Shown here piece after piece: positions 1 to 7,884 of a stretch of DNA of 64,000 nucleotides; within the stretch, counting starts at the first letter, position 1; the number at the start of each line of letters is the position of its first letter. This stretch comes from Nonomuraea thailandensis (GTDB lineage: Bacteria; Actinomycetota; Actinomycetes; Streptosporangiales; Streptosporangiaceae). The notes under the pieces are model-generated. The model was given only the letters and a program-made list of their open reading frames with translations. It was not told the DNA's origin and ran no database searches. Both the position numbers and the translations under genes were made by a program. The stretch lies in NCBI RefSeq assembly GCF_024172165.1, contig NZ_JAMZEB010000002.1:10080501-10144500 (forward strand). The letters run 5' to 3'.

Positions 1-479
1 TCGCGGTGGTCGGTGCGGGTCTTGGCGATGGCGTCGACGATCTCCTGGCCCTCGACGACCTCACCGAAGATCGTGTGCTTGCCGTTGAGGTGCGGCGTCG
101 GCACGACCGTGATGAAGAACTGCGAGCCGTTGGTGCCCTTGCCGAACCGGATGCCGGCGTTGGCCATGGCGAGCAGGTACGGGCGGTTGAAGTAGAGCTC
201 CGGGTGGATCTCGTCGTCGAACTCGTAGCCGGGGCCGCCGATGCCCTGACCGAGCGGGTCGCCGCCCTGGATCATGAAGCCGGAGATCACCCGGTGGAAG
301 ATCGTGCCGTCGTAGTAGCGGCCGGTGCTCTTCTCGCCGGTGCCGGGATGCGTCCACTCGCGGGAGCCTTCGGCCAGCTCCACGAAGTTGCGCACCGTTT
401 TCGGCGCCTTGGTGGGGAAGAGTTCTACCTTGATATTGCCGCGGTTGGTCTGCAGGTTAGCGATCAGCTTCTCAGCCAC
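1..479 (-). CDS. Peptidyl-prolyl cis-trans isomerase, cyclophilin type (3' end cut by window edge)
   Basis: Cytosolic single-domain cyclophilin that isomerises Xaa-Pro bonds during folding. The 159 visible codons carry the family hallmarks in order: FHRVISGFMIQGGD (catalytic Arg plus the F-x-x-x-Q core), the GTNGSQFFIT segment, then HLNGKHTIFGEV. Only the last few residues lie outside the window. The start is a GTG at 479 preceded by a G-rich ribosome binding site about 10 nt upstream, giving the N-terminus VAEKLIANLQTN, typical of actinobacterial housekeeping cyclophilins. In Streptomyces this gene lies near gyrA and oriC next to a small membrane-protein gene, as here. It is divergent from the next gene. 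Confidence 0.95.
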   Translation of the reverse strand, partial: MAEKLIANLQTNRGNIKVELFPTKAPKTVRNFVELAEGSREWTHPGTGEKSTGRYYDGTIFHRVISGFMIQGGDPLGQGIGGPGYEFDDEIHPELYFNRPYLLAMANAGIRFGKGTNGSQFFITVVPTPHLNGKHTIFGEVVEGQEIVDAIAKTRTDHR

Positions 480-638
480 GAGACAGCTGCCCCCCTCTAT
501 GCACAGGGTTGGTTTTGTGGTGTTTTGAGGATTATGGCCGTACGGCCTCCAGAGCCATCCTCCCATGGACGGCGATGATTGAGCCGCCTTGTCCGGGGCA
601 GGTCAGGCTGCGGGGCCCCAACGACAGGGGAGGTTGTC

Positions 639-1139
639 GTGTCCCTGAGAATGAAGAGACGCCGCGTGGTCATCGAAGTACCCGCCACGTGGATGGGTCG
701 CATGAAGGACCAGGCCGTACGAACCGGCCGCCGGATGCAGCCCATGGCGGACCAGGCCAAGGTGGCCGCCGCCCATCGGATCGAAGACGCCCGATACTGG
801 GCGGCGCCACGGCTGGAGTCCGCGGCGCACGGGTTCGAGGAGCAGATCGCACCCAAGGTCAGCTCCATGCTGACCAATGCGGCCAGGCGAATCGATCCCA
901 AGCCGTCGCGGTCGCGGCGGTGGCCGATGCTCGCTCTGCTGACCGGCCTTGCGGTGGGAACGATCGGTTACATGTTCTACCGCCGCAACGCTCAGCAGTG
1001 GACCGAGCACATGAAGGACTCCGCCTCCGATGCCTCACGCTGGGTTGATGAGAAGGCTGACAGGGCATCCGAGTCCTCGGACCGCATGGCGGCCAAGGTG
1101 TCTGACAAGGCGGATGAGGCGTCACGCAGAATGTCGTGA
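639..1139 (+). CDS. Ala/Arg-rich single-TM protein, DUF5324-like by position
   Basis: Protein of 166 aa that I cannot assign to a characterised family. It has a basic N-terminus, an amphipathic helical first half (residues ~15-85), one transmembrane helix (about 92-110, LALLTGLAVGTIGYMFY), then a charged Ser/Asp/Ala-rich tail of short helical repeats (ASDASRWVDEKADRASESS). Streptomyces carries a comparable helix-rich one-TM gene beside the same cyclophilin, so this is probably its positional counterpart. I chose the GTG at 639 because GGGGAGG ends 5 nt upstream; an in-frame start at 579 has no comparable site. A strong hairpin follows the stop. Confidence 0.75.
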   Translation: MSLRMKRRRVVIEVPATWMGRMKDQAVRTGRRMQPMADQAKVAAAHRIEDARYWAAPRLESAAHGFEEQIAPKVSSMLTNAARRIDPKPSRSRRWPMLALLTGLAVGTIGYMFYRRNAQQWTEHMKDSASDASRWVDEKADRASESSDRMAAKVSDKADEASRRMS

Positions 1140-1158
1140 CCGCCCCTGCACGCCGGTG

Positions 1159-1195
1159 GCGCGCCCCCGTGACGATCTTCGTCACGGGGGCGCGC
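1159..1195 (+). terminator. Factor-independent-type hairpin terminator
   Basis: Perfect 15-bp inverted repeat (1159-1173 and 1181-1195) around the 7-nt loop GATCTTC, 20 nt after the stop of the preceding gene. It lacks a T-run, as is usual for actinobacterial terminators. Confidence 0.8.
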
Positions 1196-1225
1196 TCCTG
1201 TGTGCGGCGTGTCGGGCGCGACCCG

Positions 1226-1261
1226 TTGACGTACGACCAAGCGCTTGTTAGAAAGCCGGGC
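1226..1261 (+). promoter_or_regulatory. Probable leaderless promoter with KstR2-type operator
   Basis: TTGACG (1226-1231), a 17-bp spacer and TAGAAA (1249-1254) form a sigma-70-like promoter. Only 7 nt separate the -10 from the ATG at 1262, so transcription should begin at or next to the start codon. The spacer holds a palindrome at 1236-1249, A-C-CAAG-CG-CTTG-T-T, which fits the published KstR2 motif AnCAAGnnCTTGnT exactly. A bound TetR-family repressor would cover the spacer and the first base of the -10. The regulator gene is not in the window. Confidence 0.65.
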
Positions 1262-2338
1262 ATGGCGCTGTCACCGCTCGACGACTACCCCGTCCACCAG
1301 GCCGCCCAGGTCATGCGGCACGTGACCACCGGAGACCGCAACTTCTACGACCGCTACTACTTCAACTGCCACGCCGCCTCCGACGAGCTCATGCTGATCG
1401 TCGGCCTCGGCCAGTACCCCAACCTGGGCGTCACCGACGCCTTCGCCTGCGTCCGCACGCCGGACCTGCACAGGGTCGTGCGCGCTTCACGCGAGCTGGG
1501 CGCCGACCGCATGGACACGCGGGTCGGGCCGTTCCGGGTCGAGGTCGTCGAGGGGCTCAAGCGGCTCAGGGTGATCCTGGAGCCGAACGAGCACGGCCTG
1601 TCCTTCGACCTCCTGTGGGAAGGGACGATCCCGGCCGTGCTGGAGCCGCGGCACTTCCTGCGGTGGCAGGAGCGGGTGGTGTTCGACTCCGTACGGATGG
1701 CCCAGACGGGCCGCTGGTCCGGACAGATCAGGATCGGGGACGAGGAGATCTTCGTCACACCCGATCGCTGGATGGGCACCAGGGACCGCTCATGGGGGAT
1801 CAGGCCCGTCGGCGAGCCGGAGCCGCCGGGAATCATGACCAAGAACTCCGGGACGTTCTACTGGCTCTACGCGCCGATGCGCTTCGACGACCACGCCATC
1901 CTCTGCATCGTCCAGGAGGACGAGCGCGGCCGCCGGCTGCTGGAGGAGGCCGTCCGCGTGTGGCCCGACGGCCGCGAGGAGGAGTACCTCGGCAGACCGG
2001 AGTACCGCCCGGTCTACGCCCCCGGCACGCGCGACGTCGTCGAGGCCACCATCACGTTCGCGCCGCCCGGCGGCAAGCCGTTCGACGTGCGCTGCACGCC
2101 GCTGCTGCCCGTTCATCTCATGGTGGGCACCGGGTACGGGCTGGAGCAGGAGTGGCGGCACGGGATGTACCAGGGGGCCGGGCCCGTCGTGCAGGGCGTG
2201 ACGTACCGGCTGCCCGACGACGCCGCCAGGATGTGGGGGCTGGTGGACGCCGTCGGGCGGTTCGAGTACGACGGGCTCGTGGGCCACGGACTCTTCGAGT
2301 ACTGGGCGCTGGGGCCGCACCCGTCGTTCCCCGCCTGA
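1262..2338 (+). CDS. Uncharacterised protein, DUF7064-like
   Basis: Protein of 358 aa, no signal peptide or membrane segment, rich in aromatic residues and beta-strand-like stretches (NFYDRYYFNCH near the N-terminus, GTFYWLYAPMRFDDHA in the middle, GHGLFEYWALG at the end). The pattern resembles actinobacterial DUF7064/DUF7065 proteins, often encoded among steroid, terpenoid or acyl-CoA degradation genes; no enzyme activity can be assigned from sequence. The ATG at 1262 is chosen because it coincides with the predicted transcription start; the frame runs open further upstream only through the terminator hairpin. The KstR2-type operator suggests control together with steroid-ring or lipid catabolism genes elsewhere. 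It is monocistronic, facing the convergent 2351-2899 gene. Confidence 0.7.
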   Translation: MALSPLDDYPVHQAAQVMRHVTTGDRNFYDRYYFNCHAASDELMLIVGLGQYPNLGVTDAFACVRTPDLHRVVRASRELGADRMDTRVGPFRVEVVEGLKRLRVILEPNEHGLSFDLLWEGTIPAVLEPRHFLRWQERVVFDSVRMAQTGRWSGQIRIGDEEIFVTPDRWMGTRDRSWGIRPVGEPEPPGIMTKNSGTFYWLYAPMRFDDHAILCIVQEDERGRRLLEEAVRVWPDGREEEYLGRPEYRPVYAPGTRDVVEATITFAPPGGKPFDVRCTPLLPVHLMVGTGYGLEQEWRHGMYQGAGPVVQGVTYRLPDDAARMWGLVDAVGRFEYDGLVGHGLFEYWALGPHPSFPA

Positions 2339-2350
2339 GCCCGGGACCGC

Positions 2351-2899
2351 CTACTCCTCGGGCTTCTTACAGATGATCTTGACGGTCTCGGCCGGGCCGC
2401 CCTCGGGCGGGGTCACGCCCTCGGCACGATCGGCACCCTCGACGCCCTCGACGCCCTCGGCGGGCAGGGCGGGCGTGGCGGGCACCGCCTTCAGGAAGTC
2501 GTCCGACGAGAGCTTCTCGGCCTCCTCCGGCGAGAGCTCCTTCAGCTTGGCGAGCTTCTCGGCCGCCTCGGGCGGCAGCTCCTTGACCTTGGAGAGCTTC
2601 TCGATCTCCTCGGGCGAGAGCGGCTCGGCCCTCTTGACCGCCACGCCCCCGTCGGGCAGCCGCTCGACCTTCACCGCACCGTTCTCGTCGAGGCGCGTCA
2701 CCTTGCCGTCGGGCCCGGCCACGAAGCCCTTCTTGGCCGGCAGCGCCTGGGCCAGCTCGACGACCTTGCCGTCGGCCGTCGTGCAGGTCACCTTCGCGCC
2801 CGGAGCCGGGGTGGGCTCGTCGGCCATGGCGGAGCCCGCCAGGCCGGTGACGGCGAGCACGGCGACCGTGCCGAGCACCGCGAGACGACGCTTGAACAT
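2351..2899 (-). CDS. Secreted helical-repeat protein
   Basis: Protein of 182 aa with a clear Sec signal peptide (MFKRRLAVLGTVAVLAVTGLAGSAMA, cleavage around residue 26), then a small domain with one Cys (VTCTTADGKVVELAQALPA). The middle has three tandem 14-residue units: LSPEEIEKLSKVKE, LPPEAAEKLAKLKE and LSPEEAEKLSSDDF. These look like short helix-turn repeats and run about 92-135. The C-terminus has a second Cys (KIICKKPEE) that could pair with the first. I do not recognise the family. It is divergent from a two-component system over an intergenic region full of 11-bp-spaced repeats, so it is probably a target of that system. Confidence 0.8.
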   Translation of the reverse strand: MFKRRLAVLGTVAVLAVTGLAGSAMADEPTPAPGAKVTCTTADGKVVELAQALPAKKGFVAGPDGKVTRLDENGAVKVERLPDGGVAVKRAEPLSPEEIEKLSKVKELPPEAAEKLAKLKELSPEEAEKLSSDDFLKAVPATPALPAEGVEGVEGADRAEGVTPPEGGPAETVKIICKKPEE

Positions 2900-2950
2900 G
2901 GATTCTCCTCAACTGGGGACAACCGAACGCCCCGAGGATGGCCGCTCGTA

Positions 2951-3010
2951 CCTGAAGTGACCCTGAAGAGCGCCTAAATGATCTTCAGGTTGGCTTTAGG
3001 TGCCCTGAGG
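2951..3010. promoter_or_regulatory. Array of 11-bp-spaced response-regulator boxes
   Basis: Two opposed triplets of direct repeats with exact 11-bp period. The first is CTGAAG (2952), CTGAAG (2963), CTAAAT (2974). The second is CTTCAG (2983), CTTTAG (2994), CTGAGG (3005). One helical turn per repeat is the classic pattern of OmpR/PhoB-family binding. The array lies in the region shared by the secreted-protein gene (starts 2899) and the response regulator (starts 3023), so it could control both. Confidence 0.7.
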
Positions 3011-3022
3011 CACCCTGGACGC

Positions 3023-3694
3023 GTGCGAGTGTTACTGGTGGAGGACGAGGAGCGGCTGGCCGACCTGGTCAAGGGCGGGCTGGCGGGCGAGGGTTTCGCG
3101 GTGGACGTGGCCCACGACGGCCGCGACGGCCTGTGGATGGCCACCGAGAACACCTACGACGTGATCGTCCTGGACGTGATGCTGCCCAGGCTGAACGGCT
3201 ACGCGGTCTGCTCCAGGCTGCGCGAGGCGGGCGACTGGACGCCGATCATGATGCTCACGGCCAAGGACGGCATCTACGACGAGGCCGAGGCGCTGGACAA
3301 CGGGGCCGACGACTACCTGGCCAAACCCTTCTCGTACGTGGTCCTGCTGGCCAGGCTGCGCGCATTGGTGCGGCGCGGCGGGCGCGAGCGGCCGGTGTCG
3401 ATCAGCGTCGGCGACCTCGTGATCGACCCGGCGGGGCTGCGCTGCCGCAGGGGCGAGGCGGGGATCCAGCTCACGCCGAAGGAGTTCGCGGTGCTGCACG
3501 CGCTCGCGCGCCGGGCCGGGGAGGTGGTCTCCAAGAGCGAGCTGCTGGCCCAGGCGTGGGACTTCTCCTACGACGGCGACCCGAACATCGTCGAGGTCTA
3601 CATCAGCGCGCTGCGCCGCAAGATCGACGTGCCGTTCGGCAGGACGACGTTGATGACGGTGCGCGGCGCCGGATACCGGCTGGAGGCCGCGTGA
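3023..3694 (+). CDS. OmpR/PhoB-family response regulator
   Basis: DNA-binding response regulator of 223 aa. The receiver domain (1-115) has the acidic pair in LLVEDEE, phospho-acceptor Asp51 (VIVLDVMLP), a Thr/Ala switch (MLTAKD) and Lys101 (LAKPF). A winged-helix effector domain follows (about 130-223, LTPKEFAVLHAL to MTVRGAGYRLE). The GTG at 3023 gives VRVLLVEDEE, the normal start for the family; an ATG at 2978 would put 15 extra residues inside the operator array. The stop overlaps the start of the kinase gene by 4 nt (GTGA). Probably autoregulated through the boxes just upstream. Confidence 0.93.
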   Translation: MRVLLVEDEERLADLVKGGLAGEGFAVDVAHDGRDGLWMATENTYDVIVLDVMLPRLNGYAVCSRLREAGDWTPIMMLTAKDGIYDEAEALDNGADDYLAKPFSYVVLLARLRALVRRGGRERPVSISVGDLVIDPAGLRCRRGEAGIQLTPKEFAVLHALARRAGEVVSKSELLAQAWDFSYDGDPNIVEVYISALRRKIDVPFGRTTLMTVRGAGYRLEAA

Positions 3695-5037
3695 GCCGCT
3701 GGGAGTGGGCGGTGGCGGGGCTGTCCTCCGTCCGCCTGCGGGCCACCGTGGCGGCCACACTCGTGGTGGCGCTGGCCCTGGGCCTGGCGACGCTCGTCCT
3801 GGTGCTGGCGCTGCGTGGCACCCTGGTGAGCACCGCCGACGCCGCGGCGGCCAAGAAGGCCATGGCGGCGGCCCCGTACGCGGGGACGGTCGAGCTCAAG
3901 CAGGCCGACGAGCCCGGGATGCGACCGGTGACGCCCGCCAAGCCGGTGGAGACCGCCCCGCCCGTCAAGGGCAAGGGCGGCGAGGTGTACCTGAGTGACG
4001 GCAAAGTGGTGCGGATGGCCGACCCCGACCTCCTGGTGACCAAGAAGCAGGCCGCCGTGGCCGCCGGGTGGGCGGACCCCGGCGAGTACGCGGTCGCCGG
4101 CATCGAGGTGGCCACCGCGACCGGGCCCGCCATGGTGATGGCCCGGGTGTCGCTGGACAACATGCAGCAGGCCCTCCAGACGCTGTACCAGGCCCTGCTG
4201 CCCGGCGTGCCCGCGCTGCTGGCCGTGGTGGCGGGGATGACGTGGCTCTCGGTGGGCCGGGCGCTCGGCCCCGTGGCGGCGATCAGGGCCAAGGTGGCCG
4301 ACATCACGGCCCGCGACCTGAACCAGCGGGTGCCCGTACCCCGCTCCAAGGACGAGATCGCCGCGCTGGCGACCACCGTGAACGGCACGCTCGACCGGCT
4401 GGAGACGGCCGTGGAGCGGCACAAGAGGTTCGTCGCCGACGCCGCGCACGAGCTGCGCAGCCCCATCGCGACGCTGCGGGCCCGGCTGGAGCTGGCCGAG
4501 CCCAGCGAGCTCACCGAGGAGGCCCTGGCCGACGTCGAGCGCCTGCAGTCGCTGGCGGCCGACCTGCTCATGCTGGCCAAGCTGGACGCCGGCGAGCCGC
4601 TGCGCGTGGCCGAGCTGGACCTGGGGCAGGTGGCCGCCGAGGCGGCGCTGCGGGCCAGGCGCCGCCCCGAGGTGCGGGTGGAGCTGGACGTCGAGCCCGA
4701 CGTGGTGCTGAAGGGGTCGAGCGCGCACCTCGACCGCCTGGTGACGAACCTGGCCGACAACGCCGTACGGCACGCCGCCTCGACCGTACGGGTCCGCGTG
4801 GCCGCCGAGGGCGGGCAGGCGGTGCTGGAGGTGTCGGACGACGGGCCGGGGATCCCGCCCGGTCAGCGGGAGGCGGTGTTCGGCCGGTTCACCCGGCTGG
4901 ACGAGGCGCGGGCCAGGGACGCGGGCGGCGCCGGGCTGGGGCTGCCGATCGCGCGGGACATCGCCCTCCTGCACGAGGGGTCGCTCGTGTACGGCGACCG
5001 GGGCTTCGTCGCGTGTTTCCCGCTACCTGACGGGTAG
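3691..5037 (+). CDS. Sensor histidine kinase, cognate to the upstream OmpR regulator
   Basis: Membrane histidine kinase of 448 aa. TM1 is at about 16-42, followed by an extracellular sensor of ~125 residues with a Pro/Lys-rich stretch (RPVTPAKPVETAPPVKGKG). TM2 is at about 170-188, then HAMP (190-245). HisKA has phospho-accepting His253 (VADAAHELRSPIA). The ATPase shows the N box (NLADNAVRHA), G1 box (DDGPGIP) and G2 box (GAGLGLPIA). The GTG start overlaps the regulator stop, so the two are translationally coupled. The ligand is unknown. The last 15 nt overlap the convergent GNAT gene. Confidence 0.93.
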   Translation: MSRWEWAVAGLSSVRLRATVAATLVVALALGLATLVLVLALRGTLVSTADAAAAKKAMAAAPYAGTVELKQADEPGMRPVTPAKPVETAPPVKGKGGEVYLSDGKVVRMADPDLLVTKKQAAVAAGWADPGEYAVAGIEVATATGPAMVMARVSLDNMQQALQTLYQALLPGVPALLAVVAGMTWLSVGRALGPVAAIRAKVADITARDLNQRVPVPRSKDEIAALATTVNGTLDRLETAVERHKRFVADAAHELRSPIATLRARLELAEPSELTEEALADVERLQSLAADLLMLAKLDAGEPLRVAELDLGQVAAEAALRARRRPEVRVELDVEPDVVLKGSSAHLDRLVTNLADNAVRHAASTVRVRVAAEGGQAVLEVSDDGPGIPPGQREAVFGRFTRLDEARARDAGGAGLGLPIARDIALLHEGSLVYGDRGFVACFPLPDG

Positions 5038-5955
5038 CGCGTAGTTCGTGCTGCTCCTGATGACCATGAAACCGGCCCGCTCGTACACGCCGACGGCGCC
5101 CGTCGGGTTGTCGAGGTCCACGTTCAGCCCGGCGTCGCGATATCCCTGGCGGGCGAAGGCGGCCAGCGCGTGAGCGATCAGCGCGCTCGCCACGCCCCTG
5201 CCGCGCCACTCCCGCAGCGTGCCGATGATCATGATGTGGGCCTGCTCCCCGGCGGCGTGAGTGATCAGCGCGCCCACCACCTGGCCCCCGGCCAGGGCCA
5301 GGAACGAGGACAGGGGGCGGAAGTTGCGCGTGCCGGTGATGTGGGCGGCCCAGCTCTCCCTGGTGTGCGGCACGGTGCCCCAATGGTCCCTGAACGACTC
5401 GTTGCGCACGTGACGGGCGCCGTCGTCCAGCTCGGGGGTCCAGGTGGCGATCGTCACCCCATCGGGGGCCCTGGGCTCGGGCAGGGTGTCCTTCAGGCCC
5501 CGCTCCATGAGCGCGAACCTGCGCACGGCGGCGAAGCCGGCACCCCTGGCCAGCGCGTGGACCCCCGGGTCGTGGTCGTCCGCGGCGAGGTGGATCTCCG
5601 CGGGGACGCCGGGGAAGGCCCGCTCGCTGAGCAGCGGCGCCGCGCCGACGGCCCAGCCGACGATCCGCCTGCCGATTCCCCGCCTGCGGTAGGCCGGGTG
5701 CACGCCGCCCCACAACCGCAGCACGTGCAGCCCGCCCTCCGCGGACTGCCTGACCGTCAGGTGGCCGAAGGCCGCGACGCGTTCGCCGTCCCTGGCCACG
5801 AGCGTGCTCCCGGCCAGGTCGATCGGGCGGTGGAAGAGCTGCTCGCGCACGTCCTCGACGCTGAACGGCTCACCGGTGCCGTCGGCGTCCGCCATCGCGG
5901 CCCACAGGCCGGCCAGCGAGCGGGCGTCCTCCTGTGTCAGCGGCCCCCATTCCAT
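5023..5955 (-). CDS. Tandem GNAT acetyltransferase
   Basis: Protein of 310 aa built of two GNAT modules, as in mycothiol synthase (MshD) and related actinobacterial tandem-GNAT enzymes. The N-terminal module has an acetyl-CoA loop of R-R-x-G-I-G-R type (YRRRGIGRRIVGWA, about residue 90); the C-terminal one has R-G-R-G-V-A (EWRGRGVASALIAHA, about 254) and ends with NVDLDNPTGAVGVYERAGF, the usual beta-strand/alpha-4 segment. It transfers an acetyl group to an unknown amine. It lacks the features that would securely identify MshD itself. Start: ATG at 5955. It ends 15 nt inside the convergent kinase gene. Confidence 0.85.
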   Translation of the reverse strand: MEWGPLTQEDARSLAGLWAAMADADGTGEPFSVEDVREQLFHRPIDLAGSTLVARDGERVAAFGHLTVRQSAEGGLHVLRLWGGVHPAYRRRGIGRRIVGWAVGAAPLLSERAFPGVPAEIHLAADDHDPGVHALARGAGFAAVRRFALMERGLKDTLPEPRAPDGVTIATWTPELDDGARHVRNESFRDHWGTVPHTRESWAAHITGTRNFRPLSSFLALAGGQVVGALITHAAGEQAHIMIIGTLREWRGRGVASALIAHALAAFARQGYRDAGLNVDLDNPTGAVGVYERAGFMVIRSSTNYALPVR

Positions 5956-5964
5956 GCGGGTGGC

Positions 5965-6759
5965 CTAGGCGTCGAGCTGCATGAAGGCGCGGGCGATCGC
6001 CTGGCGGGAGACGTCCTCCGGGTAGGGGAAGGACGTGATCATGTCGCGCAGCCCCTCCACGTGGGCCCGCTTGGCCAGGTCGGCCACCAGGGCCAGCTCG
6101 TCGTGCTGCGCCAGCACGTACGACCGGTCCACCACCGCGCCGTGCCCCGGCACGATCACCGGCTCGGGCATCTCGTTGAGCATCGCCGCCAGCGTGCCCG
6201 GCCAGTCGAGCGGGTAGGAGTCGCCGAACGCCGGCGGCGCCCCCTCCTCCACCAGGTCACCGGCGAACACCACGCCCGCGTCGGGCACGTGCGCCACCAC
6301 GTCGTTGCTGCTGTGCCCGAGCCCGAAGTGGCGCAGGTTCACGATGCGCCCGCCGATGTCGAGGCCGGCCGCCACCGTGAACGTGTGGTCGGGCGGCACG
6401 ATCGCCACCTCCTCCAGCTCCTCCCGCAGCTCCGGCCGCCGCTCGATCAGGACGGCGCGCTGCTGCTCCCCGTCCGCCTCGATCTCCTCGACGCACCTGG
6501 CATGGCCCCAGATCTCGGCGGGCTGGAAGATCGCGTTGCCGAAGCAGTGGTCGAAGTGGGAGTGGCTGTTGACGACCGTCCAGGGGCTGGCCGTGATCGT
6601 ACGGACCGCCTCGACGAGGTCGCGCGCCTCCCGGTGCGAGCTCCGGGTGTCGAGCACCAGACAGTGCCCGTCGCCCACGATCAGTCCCGTGTTGAGGTCG
6701 TACGACTCATGACGCCGGACGTAGACGCGGTCACCGACCTCCTGCCATGGCTCGTTCAT
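5965..6759 (-). CDS. Metallo-beta-lactamase-fold hydrolase
   Basis: Cytosolic MBL-fold protein of 264 aa. The metal-binding motif HxHxDH is present (VVNSHSHFDHCFGN), with further ligands in GHSSNDVV and PGHGAVVD, and an Asp-containing strand (VVFAGDLVEEGAPP). This organisation matches glyoxalase II-like and quorum-lactonase-like hydrolases; the substrate cannot be deduced. The ATG at 6759 (MNEPWQEVGD) is preferred over one 12 codons upstream, because the latter would overlap the divergent gene starting at 6789. It lies just before the GNAT gene, 9 nt apart, probably one transcript. Confidence 0.87.
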   Translation of the reverse strand: MNEPWQEVGDRVYVRRHESYDLNTGLIVGDGHCLVLDTRSSHREARDLVEAVRTITASPWTVVNSHSHFDHCFGNAIFQPAEIWGHARCVEEIEADGEQQRAVLIERRPELREELEEVAIVPPDHTFTVAAGLDIGGRIVNLRHFGLGHSSNDVVAHVPDAGVVFAGDLVEEGAPPAFGDSYPLDWPGTLAAMLNEMPEPVIVPGHGAVVDRSYVLAQHDELALVADLAKRAHVEGLRDMITSFPYPEDVSRQAIARAFMQLDA

Positions 6760-6788
6760 GCCAGGAACCCTACTTTTAGGATCTAGGT

Positions 6789-7220
6789 ATGGCATATGAC
6801 TTCCAGGTCGTCATCGACTCGGGCGACCCGCACCCCCTGGCCGACTGGTGGGCCGACGCGCTCGGCTGGCAGGTGGAGGCGCAGGACGAGTCGTTCATCA
6901 GGGAGTTGATCGAGAAGGGTCACGCCTCCGAGGACGACACGACGACGCACAACGGCGCGCTGGTGTGGAAGGCGGGCGCGGCCATCAGGCACCCCGACGG
7001 CCTCGAACGTGCTCCGCGCGTGCTGTTCCAGCTCGTGCCCGAGCCCAAGTCGGTCAAGAACCGCGCGCACCTCGACATCCGGGCCGGGGCCGGCAACATC
7101 GAGGCGGAGGTCGCGCGGCTGACCGCCAGGGGCGCCAAGGAGCTGCACAGGGGCCGCCAGGGGCCCAACTGGTGGGTCACGCTGGCCGACCCGGAGGGCA
7201 ACGAGTTCTGCGTGTCCTGA
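6789..7220 (+). CDS. VOC-superfamily (glyoxalase-like) protein
   Basis: Protein of 143 aa with a vicinal-oxygen-chelate fold of the Glyoxalase_6 type. It begins with YDFQVVIDSGDPHPLADWWADALGW, a standard first beta-alpha-beta unit, and ends with NWWVTLADPEGNEFCVS, the common final strand with its metal-site Glu. The two halves suggest paired beta-alpha-beta-beta-beta modules. The substrate is unknown. Its ATG lies only 29 bp from that of the divergent MBL gene, so both promoters must be compact or overlap the opposite coding region. It ends flush with the convergent response-regulator gene. Confidence 0.8.
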   Translation: MAYDFQVVIDSGDPHPLADWWADALGWQVEAQDESFIRELIEKGHASEDDTTTHNGALVWKAGAAIRHPDGLERAPRVLFQLVPEPKSVKNRAHLDIRAGAGNIEAEVARLTARGAKELHRGRQGPNWWVTLADPEGNEFCVS

Positions 7221-7862
7221 TCAGCTTCGCAGGTACGCCAGCACCGCCAGCACCCTGCGGTGCCCGTCGGCGGCGGGCGGCAGGTCGAGCTTGGTGAAGA
7301 TGTTGGCGATGTGCTTGGCCACGGCCGCCTCGGTGACGAAGAGCTCCCTGGCGATCGACGCGTTCGTGCGGCCCTCGGCGATCAGGCCGAGCACCTCCTG
7401 CTCGCGCGGGGTGAGCCTGGCCAGCGGGTCGCGCCGCCGCCTCAGGAGCTGGCGCACCACCTCGGGGTCCACGACCGTGCCGCCGCCCGCCACGCGGTCG
7501 AGGGCCTCGACGAACTCGCGCACGTCGCCGATGCGGTCCTTCAGCAGGTAGCCGACGCCCGCGCCGCCGCCGGACTCCAGCAGCTCGGCGGCGTACGTCT
7601 GCTCCACGTACTGGCTGAGCACCAGCACCGCCAGCTCCGGGTCGCGGGCGCGCAGCTCCAGCGCGGCGCGCAGGCCCTCGTCGGCGAAGCCGGGCGGCAT
7701 GCGCACGTCGGTCACCACGGCCTTGGGGCGGTGCTCGGCCACGGCCTCGACCAGGGCGGTCGCGTCGCCGACGGAGGCGACGACGGTGTGGCCGAAGCGT
7801 TCGAGCAGCCCGGCCAGGCCCTCCCTGAGCAGGACGGCGTCCTCGGCGATCACCACGCGCAC
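7221..7862 (-). CDS. NarL/LuxR-family response regulator
   Basis: Response regulator of 213 aa: receiver domain with phospho-acceptor Asp52 (AVVTDVRMPP) and Lys in YLLKDRIGD, followed by a GerE/LuxR-type helix-turn-helix (LTPREQEVLGLIAEGRTNASIARELFVTE). The receiver contains a short Gly-rich insertion (ESGGGAGVGYLL). It lies 22 nt after the sensor kinase gene and is transcribed with it. The pair resembles the many actinobacterial DesK/NarL-type systems of unknown signal. Confidence 0.92.
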   Translation of the reverse strand: MRVVIAEDAVLLREGLAGLLERFGHTVVASVGDATALVEAVAEHRPKAVVTDVRMPPGFADEGLRAALELRARDPELAVLVLSQYVEQTYAAELLESGGGAGVGYLLKDRIGDVREFVEALDRVAGGGTVVDPEVVRQLLRRRRDPLARLTPREQEVLGLIAEGRTNASIARELFVTEAAVAKHIANIFTKLDLPPAADGHRRVLAVLAYLRS

Positions 7863-7884
7863 GGTCTCTTCCCTTCCTTCGCGC

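Noticed and set aside
5023-5955. Assignment of the tandem GNAT as mycothiol synthase MshD
   Set aside because: The two-domain layout fits, but there is no specific motif or mycothiol-gene neighbour to separate it from other tandem GNAT proteins.
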